A DNA stretch of 64,000 nt from Siphonodentalium dalli (GCA_032622095.1 CP136064.1:218130205-218194204); one strand, 5' to 3'. Shown: positions 23,560 to 34,145, numbered from the stretch's first letter. Made by a program: numbers and translations. Notes: generated by a model from the letters alone, not told the origin.

Positions 23560-25142
23560 GTAGTAATGTTGGAAAACTGTTCAATCAAATTATTAACTCT
23601 AGAATCGACAACTTTTTAGAAACAAACAAACTTATAAGCGATAATCAATTCGTCTTGCGTACGTTAGTGAATAAGAAAAAAGAGCAGAAACGACCTCTAT
23701 ATACTGCTTTTGTAGACTTCAAGAAAGCATTCGATTCCGTTGATAGATCTATTTTATTTACAAAACTTCAAGGTATTGGTGTTAACGGGTCGGTATTCTC
23801 GATTCTACAGTCCATTTATAAGTCGAGTTTTTATTCCGTTAAAACGTCAGCAGGATTTGGTCCCCCTTTGTTATCGAAAATAGGAGTACGGCAAGGATAT
23901 TCGTTGTCGCCCACCCTTTTCAAAATATTCATTGACGATATTGGCAGACAATTCAATAACATGGGCCATCCGTGCTACATAAACAATCGCCCGATTAGTC
24001 ACTTACTTTTTGCTGATGATCTCGTTTTACTGTCTGAAACAGCCAAGGGTTTGCAAAATTCTTTGAATGAATTGCAAAAATATACTTATAATAATAATCT
24101 AACGGGTAATTTAGACAAAACGAAATGCATGATATTTAAGCCAAATAAACGGAAGTTGCATATGGATAATAAGTTTTATATAAATGGCGAGTCGTTAGAA
24201 GTAGTTGAAGAATATAAATACTTGGGTCTCATTTTCAGTTTTGACGGTAAAATGGAGAGAGCTTGTGAAAACTTGAGCGGGCGAGCTTCAAAGGCTATGT
24301 ATTTCATGACGAATTCATTGAATTCACAGACAGAATTGTCTCCCAGTACTAAATGTAAATTGTTTGACAAATTAATAATGCCTATTCTGTTGTATGGTTG
24401 CGAAATATGGGCTGCTGAATTGAAATTTCCGTTTGTTGATAACTACCCTCTTGAGCAGACACATTTAAAGTTCTGTAAAAATATACTACAACTCAATAGA
24501 AAAGCGTCAAATCATGCTTCGAGGGCTGAACTAGGTCGATACCCCATAGCAGTTAATGCCATCGGGAATATGTTCAAATATCTAAATAAACTTCGTTTTG
24601 CACAACCGGGAAATATAATACATGATTCGTTCACAGAATCTCTATTATGTAATCTTCCAACGTGGGACACACATCTTGCAAAAAGAGCTATCAATATATC
24701 ACAGTCTAATAAAAAGATAGGATTCACCGACAAACTTATAATTGAGAGACTAAAATCAGAACATGTAAATAATTTCAAAAAAGATATATTCGATGACGAC
24801 AAAAAGAATGGTGCTAATAAACTACGAACATATAGAACGTTCAAAGACAAATATGAGATAGAACCATACCTCAAACACGTCCGATCACCAACGGCAAGAG
24901 AAATGTTCACCTGACTGCGTGTTAGCAATCATATATTAGCTATAGAAAAAGGCCGACACACACAACCAAAGACGTTATTAAAAGACAGAATTTGTCTCAT
25001 GTGTGATGGGAAAAAAGTTGAAACTGAAAAACATTTCATAATGGAATGCAGTGCGTACACTGACCCCAGGAAAGAATTATTTGATGTTGCTAACACTAAT
25101 AACATACACTTTACAAACATGAGCGACGATGATACATTATAA
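23560..25142 (+). pseudogene. LINE ORF2 C-terminal part: reverse transcriptase palm/thumb and CCHC tail
   Basis: After a small deletion the RT resumes in a third frame as LSSNVGKLFNQIINSRI (from about 23563). The segment that normally follows NQ (GF..G..T.D) is missing near 23650. The palm is intact: TAFVDFKKAFDSVD (first Asp), GVRQGYSLSPTLFKIFIDD, and LLFADDLVLLSE (catalytic FADD at 24009-24020). The thumb follows with YKYLGLIFSFDGKM and ILLYGCEIWA. A TGA at 24912-24914 interrupts MFT-stop-LRVSNH. The same frame then gives the zinc-finger-like CLMCDGKK..TEKHFIMEC and ends at TAA 25140-25142. The sister copy has CGA in place of the TGA. Confidence 0.9.
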
Positions 25143-25400
25143 AAATGAAGACGAAGTAATTATGAATTCCGTGTACAACATTATCCGGTTATTCTTCCAA
25201 AGGAGAACAAATATAAATATGGGGAAATGAAAATTATGGGAAATTTATATTTCATTAAGAATCGTATGTGGGATATAGTTATAGGTTTGTTTACTGTTAT
25301 ATGCACATATAGTATGTATTATGTTTAATTTACTTGTACTTTATGTTATTTGCAACTGCCTGCACTGGTGTATTGTAATAAACTATATTATCTTATCTGA
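25143..25400 (+). other. LINE 3' UTR and microsatellite-like tail
   Basis: The 3' UTR ends GCAACTGCCTGCACTGG, TGTATTGTAATAAACTAT, then ATCTTATCTGATC. The sister copy at 26820-27046 shows the same end with more ATCTG/ATCTT units, as expected for CR1-group 3' tails. Confidence 0.8.
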
Positions 25401-25494
25401 TCTTTTATGACATAACTGCAGGCACTTTGCCTGGGGCAGACATAGCACTATAGCAGTGCTGTCTTCTTGTCTGTCCCAGCAGCATATAACTAAA

Positions 25495-26108
25495 CAAGTG
25501 CACCGCTGGGCGGAGGTAACGCCCCCGACTGTACAATCAGAGAGGATTTTTCTTATTTTTGTGCAAATGCTTATTAAATGGCACTTTGTAAAGTTATGTT
25601 ATTCATGAGTAAACAATCCAAAATCAAGTTATCATCTGGAAACCAAAAAAAGTAGCAGAAAACCTGAATTTTCTAAGTCCAAAAAGGGGCGTAACTCTGG
25701 AAAAAATGGGCGGACAAAACCACGGCTATGGGGAAATCTTGTCCCCCTGGCTGGTCTATTAGCATACCAAAGATCAACTGAATTGAGTTAGCGAAACCAA
25801 AGTTATGAGTTGAAACGTTCGTACGGACAATTTTCTAAGTCCAAAAAGGGGCGTAACTCTGGAAAAAATGGGCGGACGAAACCGCAGTTATGGGGAAATA
25901 TTGTCCCCCCGGCTGGTCTATTAGCATACCAAAGATCAACTGAATTGAGTTAGCGAAACCAAAGTTATGAGTTGAAATGTTCGTACGGACGGAAGGACGG
26001 ACGGAAGGACGGACGGAAGGACGGAAGGACGGACGGAAGGACGGACGGACGGACGGAGGGCTCCACTATATACCCCCAAATCTCCATCGGAGATCGGGGG
26101 CATAATAA
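25495..26108 (+). mobile_element. pearl/Helentron-like element, copy 1 (two core units)
   Basis: The left end is ACAAGTGCACCGCTGGGCGG. Two tandem core units of about 160 bp follow (25669-25829 and 25830-25985, each starting TTTTCTAAGTCCAAAAAGGG and including GCGTAACTCTGGAAAAAATG), then (ACGG)n/(AAGG) at 25984-26058. The end carries a hairpin, ATCTCCATCGGAGAT, before GGGGGCATAAT. A reverse copy with a single core unit lies at 37541-37996. The order short end, core repeats, ACGG microsatellite, terminal hairpin matches pearl-type elements known from bivalves, later linked to Helentrons. Non-coding. Confidence 0.75.
25984..26058. repeat. (ACGG)n microsatellite
   Basis: GGACGGACGGAAGGACGG-type repeat within the pearl-like element. 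Confidence 0.9.
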
Positions 26109-27189
26109 TTAAAGGCACGAGCGGCGTTCGTTGCAGAAATATTTATATTTGTTCAAATCGCCATCAACAGAAGGGACACCAAAATATACAGTTCCGCTCA
26201 TATGCCAAACATAATAAGCGCGTAAATAGTATATTGTCGTCAAGACGTACGATGTGTACGTAAACAAGAGACTGCTCGTGTTACAGAAATTGTGCTTCTG
26301 TTTACATAACATGCCGCAATTCTATTGGTTAATCTCACAAAAATGATATAAACGCTCTTTATTATTTCCATATCAGGAAACAGTAACAAATAACGCTCTT
26401 TATGTTTACCATATCCGGATCTAAACAAAAGCCAGGAAACGTAACGTATTTTGCTTTTGTTTACATTAGAAAGGGCGAAAATTGACAATAACCATACCTC
26501 AAACACGTCCGATCACCAACGGCAAGAGAAATGTTCAACCGACTGCGTGCTAGCAATCATATATTAGCTATAGAAAAAGGCCGACACACACAACCAAAGA
26601 CATTATTAAAAGACATAATTTGTCTCATGTGTGATGGGAAAAAAGTTGAAACTGAAAAACATTTCATAATGGAATGCAGTGCGTACACTGACCTCAGGTA
26701 AGAATTATTTGATGTCGCTAACACTAATACCATACACTTTACAAACATGAACGATGATGATAAATTCATTTTTATAATGAAAAATGATGACAAAGTAATT
26801 ATGAATTCCGTGTGCAACATTATCCGGTTATTCTTCCAAAGGAGTACAAATATAAATATGGGGAAATGAAAATTATGGGAAATTTATATTTCATTAAGAA
26901 TCGTATGTAGGATATAGTTATATGTTTGTTTACTGTTATATGGACATATATTATGTATTATGTTTAATTTACTTGTACTTTATGTTATTTGCAACTGCCT
27001 GCACTGGTGTATTGTAATAAACTATCTTATCTGATCTGATCTTATCTTACTGTTTATGTCATATTTCTGATTGGCATAAGAACAAAGTCTGTCTATATCT
27101 TACTATTATTCCTTCTGTTTATGGTGGTTTTTGACGGATGTGAATATTTTAACAGCATACCCACCGCCAACACCGCGCGTATCTTTAAA
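26109..27189 (+). mobile_element. TTAA-flanked MITE, family C, copy 2, split by a LINE
   Basis: The left end is TTAAAGGCACGAGCGGCGTT. The right end is CCAACACCGCGCGTATCTTTAA (27168-27189). Compared with copies 1 and 3, the sequence is collinear up to GACAATAAC (26484-26492) and resumes at CTGTTTATG (about 27049). Between these points sits a truncated LINE. An ancestral uninterrupted site is preserved in copy 1 (reverse strand, GACAATAACATACTGTTTAT). Confidence 0.88.
26490..27046 (+). mobile_element. 5'-truncated copy of the CR1-like LINE
   Basis: It is nearly identical to 24862-25400 of the large LINE. It encodes YLKHVRSPTAREMFNRLRAS, ICLMCDGKK, TEKHFIMEC, then a stop in place of Lys (GGTAAG/TAA at 26698-26702) and a tail NVNDDDKF-like region. 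It keeps sequence that the large copy has lost (FIMKND at about 26768-26790). It ends in ATCTTATCTGATCTGATCTT. A 5' truncation and a microsatellite-like 3' end are the marks of target-primed reverse transcription. It is inserted in family C copy 2. Confidence 0.9.
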
Positions 27190-27530
27190 GTAGGATTTTA
27201 TATATTTGGTCACCAGCAGAAGGCTTGCCAAAGCCACGCCCCGCCCCGCCCCGATATGCATACCGCCGCCACAGAGGCCGCCGGCCCGTCCCCGGTACTT
27301 GAGTAATCTTATCCAAGCGAAGAATTGATGAGACCCAGAAGCGGAAGCAGTTGACCCCCTCCACCACACACGGAAATTTACTCTTCATGGCAAATTGATT
27401 GATATATAGTTGAGACTATATGCTGGCTGGGCCCAGGAACACCATGGGCAGTATGGGTTCGTGCATAAAACATGTTCAGAATAATTTCCGAAATAACTCT
27501 CCATAATCTTGCGTTTTAGACGCAATTTCA
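27190..27530. other. GC-richer stretch without a recognised gene
   Basis: The run CCCCGCCCCGCCCCG at 27238-27252 and neighbouring GC-rich sequence give long but unsupported frames on both strands. No CpG-island gene start could be identified. Confidence 0.35.
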
Positions 27531-27539
27531 AATTTGTCT

Positions 27540-28220
27540 CTCGTAAATCATCTTTCAGGCTGTTTCATAATGAGGGAAATTTGAAGGCAGGGAATAGGTC
27601 GCGATATTTTGGAAGTTTGAATAAGGCTGCTTGTCTAGTCGTCATATATTACTTCCGATTTTTAGATTAATGACTGTGAAAAAATTTCCGAAAGACTTTG
27701 GTAGATTCCCATTTTTCCAATCCAGCATGAACAGCATGACACGCAGATTATATAGATCATCCACTTTCAGAATTTATTTTGTGTGGAAGAGTGGTTCAGT
27801 ATGACTATTATATCGTTTATTATTAAGAGCCTCAAACTTTTCTTTTGCATCAAGAAAAGCCTATATGCATTCTTGCTATGACCCAAATGTGGATACCGTA
27901 AAGTAGATGACTGTGGACCAGCGAAAAATATAATGATCTTAATGCCGAGAATGGGAGAATCTTTTTTGCTTTGTTTAATGAAAAGTTGGCTTGCGCTATT
28001 TTTGAGCACAGGCTCGATATATGTGGTTTAAAGGAGAGATGTTCATCGATGGCTATACCTATGAATTTTATGCATTGTATAATAAGTAGTTTGTTTTTCA
28101 TATCATAGCATTCTATCGCTCTCTTCTGTGAATTTCTTGACAACTCGGTAACTTTGTGAATGTATCTCAAGGCCCCATTCATGAGGTATTTCGATGTAAC
28201 ATATCCGCGTATACACACAT
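27540..28220 (-). pseudogene. LINE RT thumb/C-terminal remnant
   Basis: Reading the minus strand from 28218: GYVTSKYLMNGALRYIHKV, then KFIGIAIDEHLSFKPHI, IAQANFSLNKAKKILPF, ALRSLYFSLVHSHLLYGIHI and W. These are the standard RT thumb blocks (K[FY]LG..ID..L.W..HI, then LY..L....L.Y....W). A frameshift near 27870 leads to KKSLRLLIIND, HTEPLF, then ILKVDDLYNLRVMLFML and NGNLPKSFGNFF, the region after the thumb. Upstream palm motifs are absent. Several stops show it is old. Confidence 0.85.
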
Positions 28221-28249
28221 AGGTTCATAGTTGACCTAAATAATCACAA

Positions 28250-28765
28250 CGATTCATATTTGATTCTGAAATAAGCCCATAGTTATTCCGTTGAATGGCG
28301 TGGGCCGCAGTGAAGACATATTATAAAGAGTCTGAATTTGGTAAGTCGTGTCGTTGAAAAACGGTAGATTAAATAATGCTAATATGGTCTTGTTTCGTAT
28401 GGAAATAATCCCATATTGGACTGTTTAAAAAAACGCGTTTTAGGTCCATATAGAGGATATATTGTGGTTAAATATTGCCAATATGAGCTTATTTCGCTCA
28501 TTAGAATAAGCCCGTTAAGTGCTTATTTTCAAGAGAACAGGCTGCTGCCGTTGGATGGTTCGGATGAAAAAATGTAGATTAAATAATACCAATTAATATG
28601 GACTTATTTGGTATGGAAATAGTCTCATATTTGTCTGTTATAAAAACCGCGTTTTATGTCTATGAAGAGCGTATTTGAGGTTACATACTGCCAATATGAG
28701 CTTATTTCGCTCTTTCAAATAAGCCCATGTATGTGGTTATTTCCACGAGAACAGGCTGTTTGTTG
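28250..28765. repeat. Family T repeat with internal tandem duplication, copy 1
   Basis: It starts TTTGATTCTGAAATAAGC and ends GAGAACAGGCTG. Two tandem units (about 28355-28550 and 28560-28760) share GATTAAATAAT.CCAAT, ATGGACTTATTT-like blocks, GCCAATATGAGCTTATTTCG and GAGAACAGGCTG. Related sequences lie at 38000-38265 and 50565-50915. Probably a non-autonomous DNA element with an AGAACAGGCTG terminus. Confidence 0.7.
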
Positions 28766-30520
28766 AGTTATCGACTTGAAAATGTTTGCTATGTTTTGTA
28801 GCTTGAAACATCAAATAGTCACGCGTGATCAAAAGTGTTCATATAAGCAATGATGTTAGACATTAAGGAGCGTTCTAAATGATGAGCGGATATATGGCTC
28901 ATTCGAAAATCCAAATTATGAGGATGTCACCCTTACCCACATTCATCCATGGATACCAATTAACAGAGAGGGGTGAATACTGCGTTAAGAAACTATATTT
29001 ATGGACCCGAGCCCCGAATGATATGGGAGAAAATAATGAGACGTATGTCCGGTAGGGACTCACTGTTGATTATTGAAAAGCCAAAATAAAAAATTACAAC
29101 AGGAGTCAAAAGAGTTCAAAATAAAATATATTAAATGGGTGGACGGCAAAATCGCCAAACATTGAGAACGTGGGCGATAAAGACGCGCCACCAACCCCAT
29201 GAAAGAGAAAGACATATGTACATGTAATGTAATCTTTAAATCAAGAGGCTGGTGGGGATGGAGGTGGAAATTAAGAAAAAACACAGGCTCTTTTCAGGAG
29301 AAAATATTTTTTGATTGTTCCAGAAAAGAGGCTGGGAACAGCGTCTTCGCTTCTCTCTTCTGCAATTCATGCGCGCGAACGCGAAATAATCCCAAACAAA
29401 AGTTGTCTGTAGGACTTGAATAATTTCATTGTCTCGATTGAAAATAGTTATTGTCGATCTGTTATACATACAGGAATGTTTGTTGTGTGCAATGATATGT
29501 AAACAGATCGTAATTGGAAAGTTATAGCTAGGGGGTCGTAGTTCAGTTTAACTAGAACATACGCGGTCGAGTCCATAAATTGGTGCTGTTGCCCCCCCCC
29601 CCCCTACTGTTATAATACAAGCCATGGCTATTTCACACTCATGCGATAAGTTTGAGACATCTGCTGAAGAACCGTGATGTCCATACAATCAACACATCAA
29701 GATCTATGAGAATAAATTGAACCAAATATATCATTTTGAAATTTTGTATGCTATAAAAGCGGCGTACCAGACTTGTTGTTGATTTTTGAATACCGGTTAA
29801 AATGGGTATATATATGAAACCCGATTATACCAGCTTTATATAACAGAGAGTTATGAACCCTGCACATACCACGTCAAAATCACCCGAATCCCGTATACCA
29901 GAAGGTGGGGGGGGGGGGGGGACACCCTCAATTGTGTCTACGTATAAATAGACGAAATACCAATATATAAGCTTCATATCCTCTTGAAAAAAACGTTGCC
30001 AAAGTCATGAGAATTCCAGCCGTTTTCAACTTTCGCTCACAAGTGATATACGCGCTCCTTATTTCTACCATATCAGGAATGACCAACACAGTACGCTCCT
30101 TATTAACGCCCCTCGGGTGTATAATGTGGTACAAATTATAGAAAGTTGTGGTTCGCTGGGCATTTTATAAATAGATAATGGGGTTTTCCGGTTGTGACAA
30201 TTCGTAGTAGGTCGCTATTTGCGGACGTCTATTTGCGGAAATCCCCGAATTCGCGGAGATCCCATAAAATTGTCGAAATATGTTGATTTTAATTAGGGAA
30301 CGGGTGCGTATATGTCAATTGATACGTATTTTAAACAAATAACGACAAGATCATCATAATAGTGGTTTGTTCTATCAATCATATCATAATCATCATCATA
30401 ATATTTGAGACTTTTCGTCCCAATAACATTATTTGCAATGCTTGTTTACAAATATATGTATCGTCATTCGATATTTACTTGTGAGTCACTTGAACATATT
30501 AGTTGTCGTCGAACTCGTAT
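28766..30520. other. No gene recognised; homopolymer runs
   Basis: Frames up to 77 codons, no motifs. There is a C-run at 29591-29605 and a G-run at 29907-29921. At 30147-30195 the block GTGGTTCGCTGGGC.TTTTAT..ATAATGGG matches 11877-11915. Several scattered short repeats, no coding support. Confidence 0.4.
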
Positions 30521-31151
30521 TCTACTATATAGTTTGAGACTTCCGTATATGTGTATGTATACCCTTTATAGACTCGAAAACGGCTCAACCGATTGAGCCC
30601 AAACTTGCTATCTAAGGGTAAAAAACCACGAGAAGTGCCATCGCACCGCTTCTGAGAACGTCCGAACACTCCTTCACCCTGTCACCGTCGTTGGAATTGA
30701 TGGGTTAATGATTAAGGAGCGTTCGTATCTGCGGTGTCGTTGTTAAAGAGCGTTTATATACACGAGTATAAATACGGCTCAATCGACCGTCTCGGAAACT
30801 GGGGATATCAATTTCGTACTTAGGGCTTCCAATGGACGGGGGAGATTTTCGTCTGGTCAGTTTGTCCGCCTGAGGTGACCTTCATATTGAAACAGGTACC
30901 CACAAATGACATTGGGCGATATCTCGGTCGTCAGCGGTGACATCGACGTGAAATTTGTTATGTATGGTCAACTTGGGACGGGGAATATTTTTGTCGGGTT
31001 ATTTTGTTCACCCAACATGACCTTGAAACGGGTACCCGCAAATGATAGCATGCTGTCGGCGTGCCTGTACGGGGTTACATTGAAAAACAAAAATTAATGG
31101 ATCGACTAAAGCCATGGGATCAATCCCGCCAGTGGCGGGCTAATCTGCTAG
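30521..31151 (+). mobile_element. Helitron-like non-autonomous element
   Basis: The 3' end shows the Helitron signature: a GC-rich hairpin CCCGCCAGTGGCGGG (31126-31140), about eight bases, then CTAG (31148-31151) followed by T. The proposed 5' end TCTACTATATAG at 30521 begins with TC and is followed by CGAAAACGGCTCAACCGATT, the kind of subterminal 'AACCGATT' sequence often seen in Helitrons. The base before the 5' TC is T, where A is expected, so the left end is less sure. No Rep/helicase coding. Confidence 0.6.
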
Positions 31152-31174
31152 TTTTATATAATAGAAGAATGAGT

Positions 31175-31375
31175 ATGTATATTTTGAATTGATCGAGTGT
31201 TGGAGCCTCAACAGCGAAGTCTGGCAGAGAGTTCCAGCTATTTACCACCCTCTGCGTGAAGAAATATTATTATAGTCTTATCGTTCGGTCTCGGTAGCAT
31301 AGAGTTTTGATTTGACGAACTAGTTTAGTTGCTTTTCTTTGTATTTCTCTAACACAATGCTTTGATATTTGTGAT
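31175..31375 (-). pseudogene. LINE C-terminal remnant
   Basis: The minus strand reads REIQRKATKLVRQIKTLCYR, DRTIRL, two stops, FFTQRVVNSWNSLPDFA and VEAPTLDQFK. The order 'QR.ATKLV..IK.L.Y..R', 'F..RVV..WN.LP..VV.A..L..FK' is the characteristic tail of many jockey/CR1-group LINE proteins. About 200 bp is preserved. Confidence 0.8.
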
Positions 31376-32430
31376 GTGGGCTCCATGCAGAGTTACATTA
31401 TTCGATGATAGGTCTGACCATGCTTATGTAGAGCGATTAGAAAGTGTCGATGCCCAAGTTCGTGAGAGTTCTGTTGACTATGCCGATGATTTGAGAAGCT
31501 TTATTATTTTAGGATATTGTATGAAGGCTAATCTGGCCGTGTCAAATTGAGCTATAACGATGGGATTTCTCGCAGGACAACACATTTCGGGTTTTCGTGG
31601 GGTGTTTATTCGCGGATGTCTTATAGTTGCAGTATGTAACTATTATGACCGCGTTAATTGCTTTCGATGTTTAGGTATGAACAATGGTTGGGCCATGCAC
31701 TCTTGGCTGGAACACAATGCCTCCGATTTTTGATCGGCATTTGGAAGCTTTCTGGTGAATGAGAAACCTGCAGTAATAAGCCGTAGTTTTTTGTAATAAT
31801 TTGAAGGATTAGTTGTTTTAACGGAATTCTGAGGCGGTGCATTTATGTAACCAATATATTTTATATTATAATTTATATTTATGGCTAATAATATGAAATT
31901 GAGGACGTTACCATTTCTGATTATGGTTTTCTTGTTGTTACTTATCAACATATTAGCGTTGACCGGACTAACATTAAACAAAGCCTGCCGTAAATTCAGG
32001 TTTCAAACCGCCAGTGGGAAAGGGTAGAGCATGTCACTAACCTCTACTCTGGCTACGGGATGCATATCATATATTCAACCCGTTCAAAAGATGGGAATAT
32101 TTTGATGTTATTGCGGGGGACTTTATAACATTGAACAGGCACCAATTTAATTAATTTCTGTGAACTTTTGGGAGGTTCGCGGTATTATATAGCAGCCTAC
32201 AGTAATGAATTTAATTCGAAGCATGTCAAAAAACCTTATTCGTTGTTTGGTATAGGGGACATAACAAACAAATAGTGGTGATCGTCTTCGATTTCATTTC
32301 CGCGAACACATAATGGGCTATCAGTTGTATGAATTGATCATAATGCATGTAGCAGACTAGCAGTATTTATTTATCAATTCGGTATGAACTATGTTGGTTT
32401 TTCTGGAGCCGGTATAATACTACTGAGGTC
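31376..32430. other. No gene; part of dispersed family R at 31815-31945
   Basis: Frames of 62-112 codons lack motifs. The block 31815-31945 (ACGGAATTCTGAG..., ACCATTTCTGATTATGG) matches family R at 12205-12330. Confidence 0.45.
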
Positions 32431-32439
32431 TGAGGAGGT

Positions 32440-32850
32440 TATGATGTAATGCATATAATTCTGAGGAAAATCTTAAAATCACGTAAGCTTTCAGTTTTGA
32501 TTACAATGTCTGGCAGTTTGTTCCAGCATAAATGATTTTCTTAAATGTTCAGATTCACAGTAATATGAATATAGAAGTCGCTGGGTCTTCCGAAGGAATA
32601 TTCCGATACCTCGCCAGCTAGTAAGGGGTATAGGAGTATAAGTTTAGATATCTGGGTGCGTCGGAATAATTAAGTATTACCAACTTCAAGCAATAAATCA
32701 TTATCCATGTCAGGGCGCGTTAGTCAACTGACTATTCTTGCAATATCTTTGTTAAGGCGATATAGATCTAGTATTTCAATTAGGTGTCGGGTGGTAAAAT
32801 CCCAGACTAGATCAACGTAGCCCAAATAAAGCTAGTATACACCGTATACA
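32440..32850 (-). pseudogene. LINE C-terminal remnant
   Basis: The minus strand reads, with frame breaks, LGYVDLVWDFTTRHLIEILD and LYRLNKDIARIV (about 32840-32735), then CWNKLPDIVIKTESLRDFKI (about 32535-32470). The pairing of 'Y.D.VW...T......L..LQ..' with 'WN.LP......S...FK' is typical of LINE proteins after the RT thumb. Strongly decayed. Confidence 0.65.
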
Positions 32851-32875
32851 CGTTAGCAATATACATTAGTGTATC

Positions 32876-32970
32876 ACCCCTCCCCCTGAATCCTGAATAC
32901 CAGTTAATTTTGGGGTGTGAATCCTTAATACCAGTTAATTTTCGGGGGTGAATCCTGAATACAGGTTAAG
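32876..32970. repeat. Minisatellite, ~38-bp unit
   Basis: Three imperfect units of GAATCCTGAATACCAGTTAA plus TTTTGGGGTGT. Similar sequence (CCAGTTAATTCGGGGGTATG) recurs at 34791-34812. Confidence 0.75.
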
Positions 32971-33137
32971 AAATAATATGCGATAAATGACATACAAATT
33001 GACTGTTTTAATATCAGAGATACAAGTAGAAGTTACATAGACACATTATGATCCATTATACCTGACATGATATTGGCGTAGAGTATTTGTGACTTATTTT
33101 TATGTTTCTATAGATTGACAATATAAAAACTTCCTCC

Positions 33138-33397
33138 TTAACCCTTTCTATACTGGAACATCATTTATGAGTAGTTATACCATAGGACATGTTCATATAA
33201 TAAGTTCAACAAACGACTGGGTCGTTTGTTGAACTTATTATCTGAACATTTCCCTCAATACATTTGACTCAATCTTCACTTTTAATGTTTGTCGTCTGCT
33301 TATTTTACCTGAACACCTCTCAAAATCAATGATAAGCTATTCCATTGTATACTTTTATAACTGGATGGGAGAGTTCATTTAGTTGATAAAGGGTTAA
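33138..33397. mobile_element. piggyBac-like non-autonomous element, family P1, copy 2
   Basis: TTAA at 33138-33141 and 33394-33397 flank termini CCCTTTCTAT and ATAAAGGG. It contains a perfect hairpin, AATAAGTTCAACAAACGAC, TGG, then the reverse complement (33199-33239). It is a shorter relative of 2727-3325 (shared ACATGTTCATATAATAAGTT and ACCTGAACA). It sits directly against the candidate exon at 33394-33529. Confidence 0.8.
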
Positions 33398-33529
33398 ATA
33401 AAGTCCCGGTATGTCTTGTTAAATTTGACAGCTCTACCACTCCGTGTACGAGAAGTTGTGGCTGCTGATGCTGCCATTCCTATCATCACGTTGTTGACAA
33501 CCGCAAACGGCATGTCTTCTTCTGAGTCA
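33394..33529 (-). CDS. Candidate terminal coding exon, unidentified gene
   Basis: On the minus strand TTGCATTTCAG (acceptor; exon begins below 33530) precedes an open frame: DDSEEDMPFAVVNNVMIG, MAASAATTSRTRSGRAVKF, NKTYRDFI, stop. The frame has an acidic start and a basic end, no low-complexity drift and a good polypyrimidine-poor but canonical AG acceptor. The stop TAA lies inside the TTAA that borders the family P1 element. An ending of the type RSGR..K... is also common at the C-terminus of LTR-retroelement polyproteins and nuclear proteins, so host gene versus element is undecided. No further exon can be tied to it with certainty. Confidence 0.4.
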
Positions 33530-33869
33530 TCTGAAATGCAATTTTGAAACTTTAAATATCACTTATGATGTCACTTATATTAACTTGATTTTAAGCTTGT
33601 CACATTATTTTTTTGTATTGGGTTTACCAGGTCAAACTGAAAATGATTCACTAATTGTATGTGTATTGTATATCATCATGTATCGTATAATGTGTGTCTG
33701 GTTGTCTGGCACTTTTAGGATCAATTGAGCTAAAATGTTTTACTGTGATCTACTGTGTGATGATTACCATTATTAAGTCCAATGCATGTCACATTATAAA
33801 TTAACAAGAACATGATGAAAAGACTATAGTACGTATCTTCAGGTTGTTCTTCTTCCCTGTCTCCAAAGT

Positions 33870-34145
33870 CGAAAAAAATTGGACAGAATTCTGTTCCCTA
33901 GGCGCTTGCCATGATATATTGCCCCACCAATTCCTTAAAAAAATTATGCAACCCTTCCCCACACCTAAAAAATTGGATAGCACTCCGCTTCCCGGATATT
34001 TTGCCCCACCAGATTCACCAGAAAAAAATACCCCCCCCCCCCCAGAAAAAAATATGGACAGCATTTTATTTCCTAGGCGCTTGCCAGGATTTCTTGCCCC
34101 ATCCGTTCCCAAACAAATCCCCCCCCCCCCGAAAAAAAATGGAAA
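33870..34145. repeat. Minisatellite with poly-C runs
   Basis: Imperfect units contain TTGCCCCACCA, CCTAGGCGCTTGCCA (33894 and 34072) and C-runs at 34031-34044 and 34121-34132. The repeats create spurious Pro- or Gly-rich frames on both strands. Confidence 0.75.

Larger units (their letters stand above)
19800..25400 (+). mobile_element. Near full-length CR1-like LINE retrotransposon
   Basis: It carries ORF1 (19811-21444), an inter-ORF gap (21445-21864), ORF2 (21865-25142) and a 3' UTR ending about 25400 in ATCTTATCTGATC-type repeats. ORF1 has a coiled coil plus an SGNH esterase-like domain, and ORF2 has an AP-like endonuclease, reverse transcriptase and C-terminal CCHC. This combination fits the CR1 group of the jockey superfamily; the clade call is by motif only. 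The 5' boundary is uncertain. All reading frames are broken, so the copy is inactive, but a 5'-truncated sister copy at 26490-27046 is very similar, suggesting fairly recent family activity. Confidence 0.9.

Noticed and set aside
24512-24928. 138-codon minus-strand frame over LINE ORF2
   Set aside because: Antisense shadow of the RT thumb region; no independent motif.
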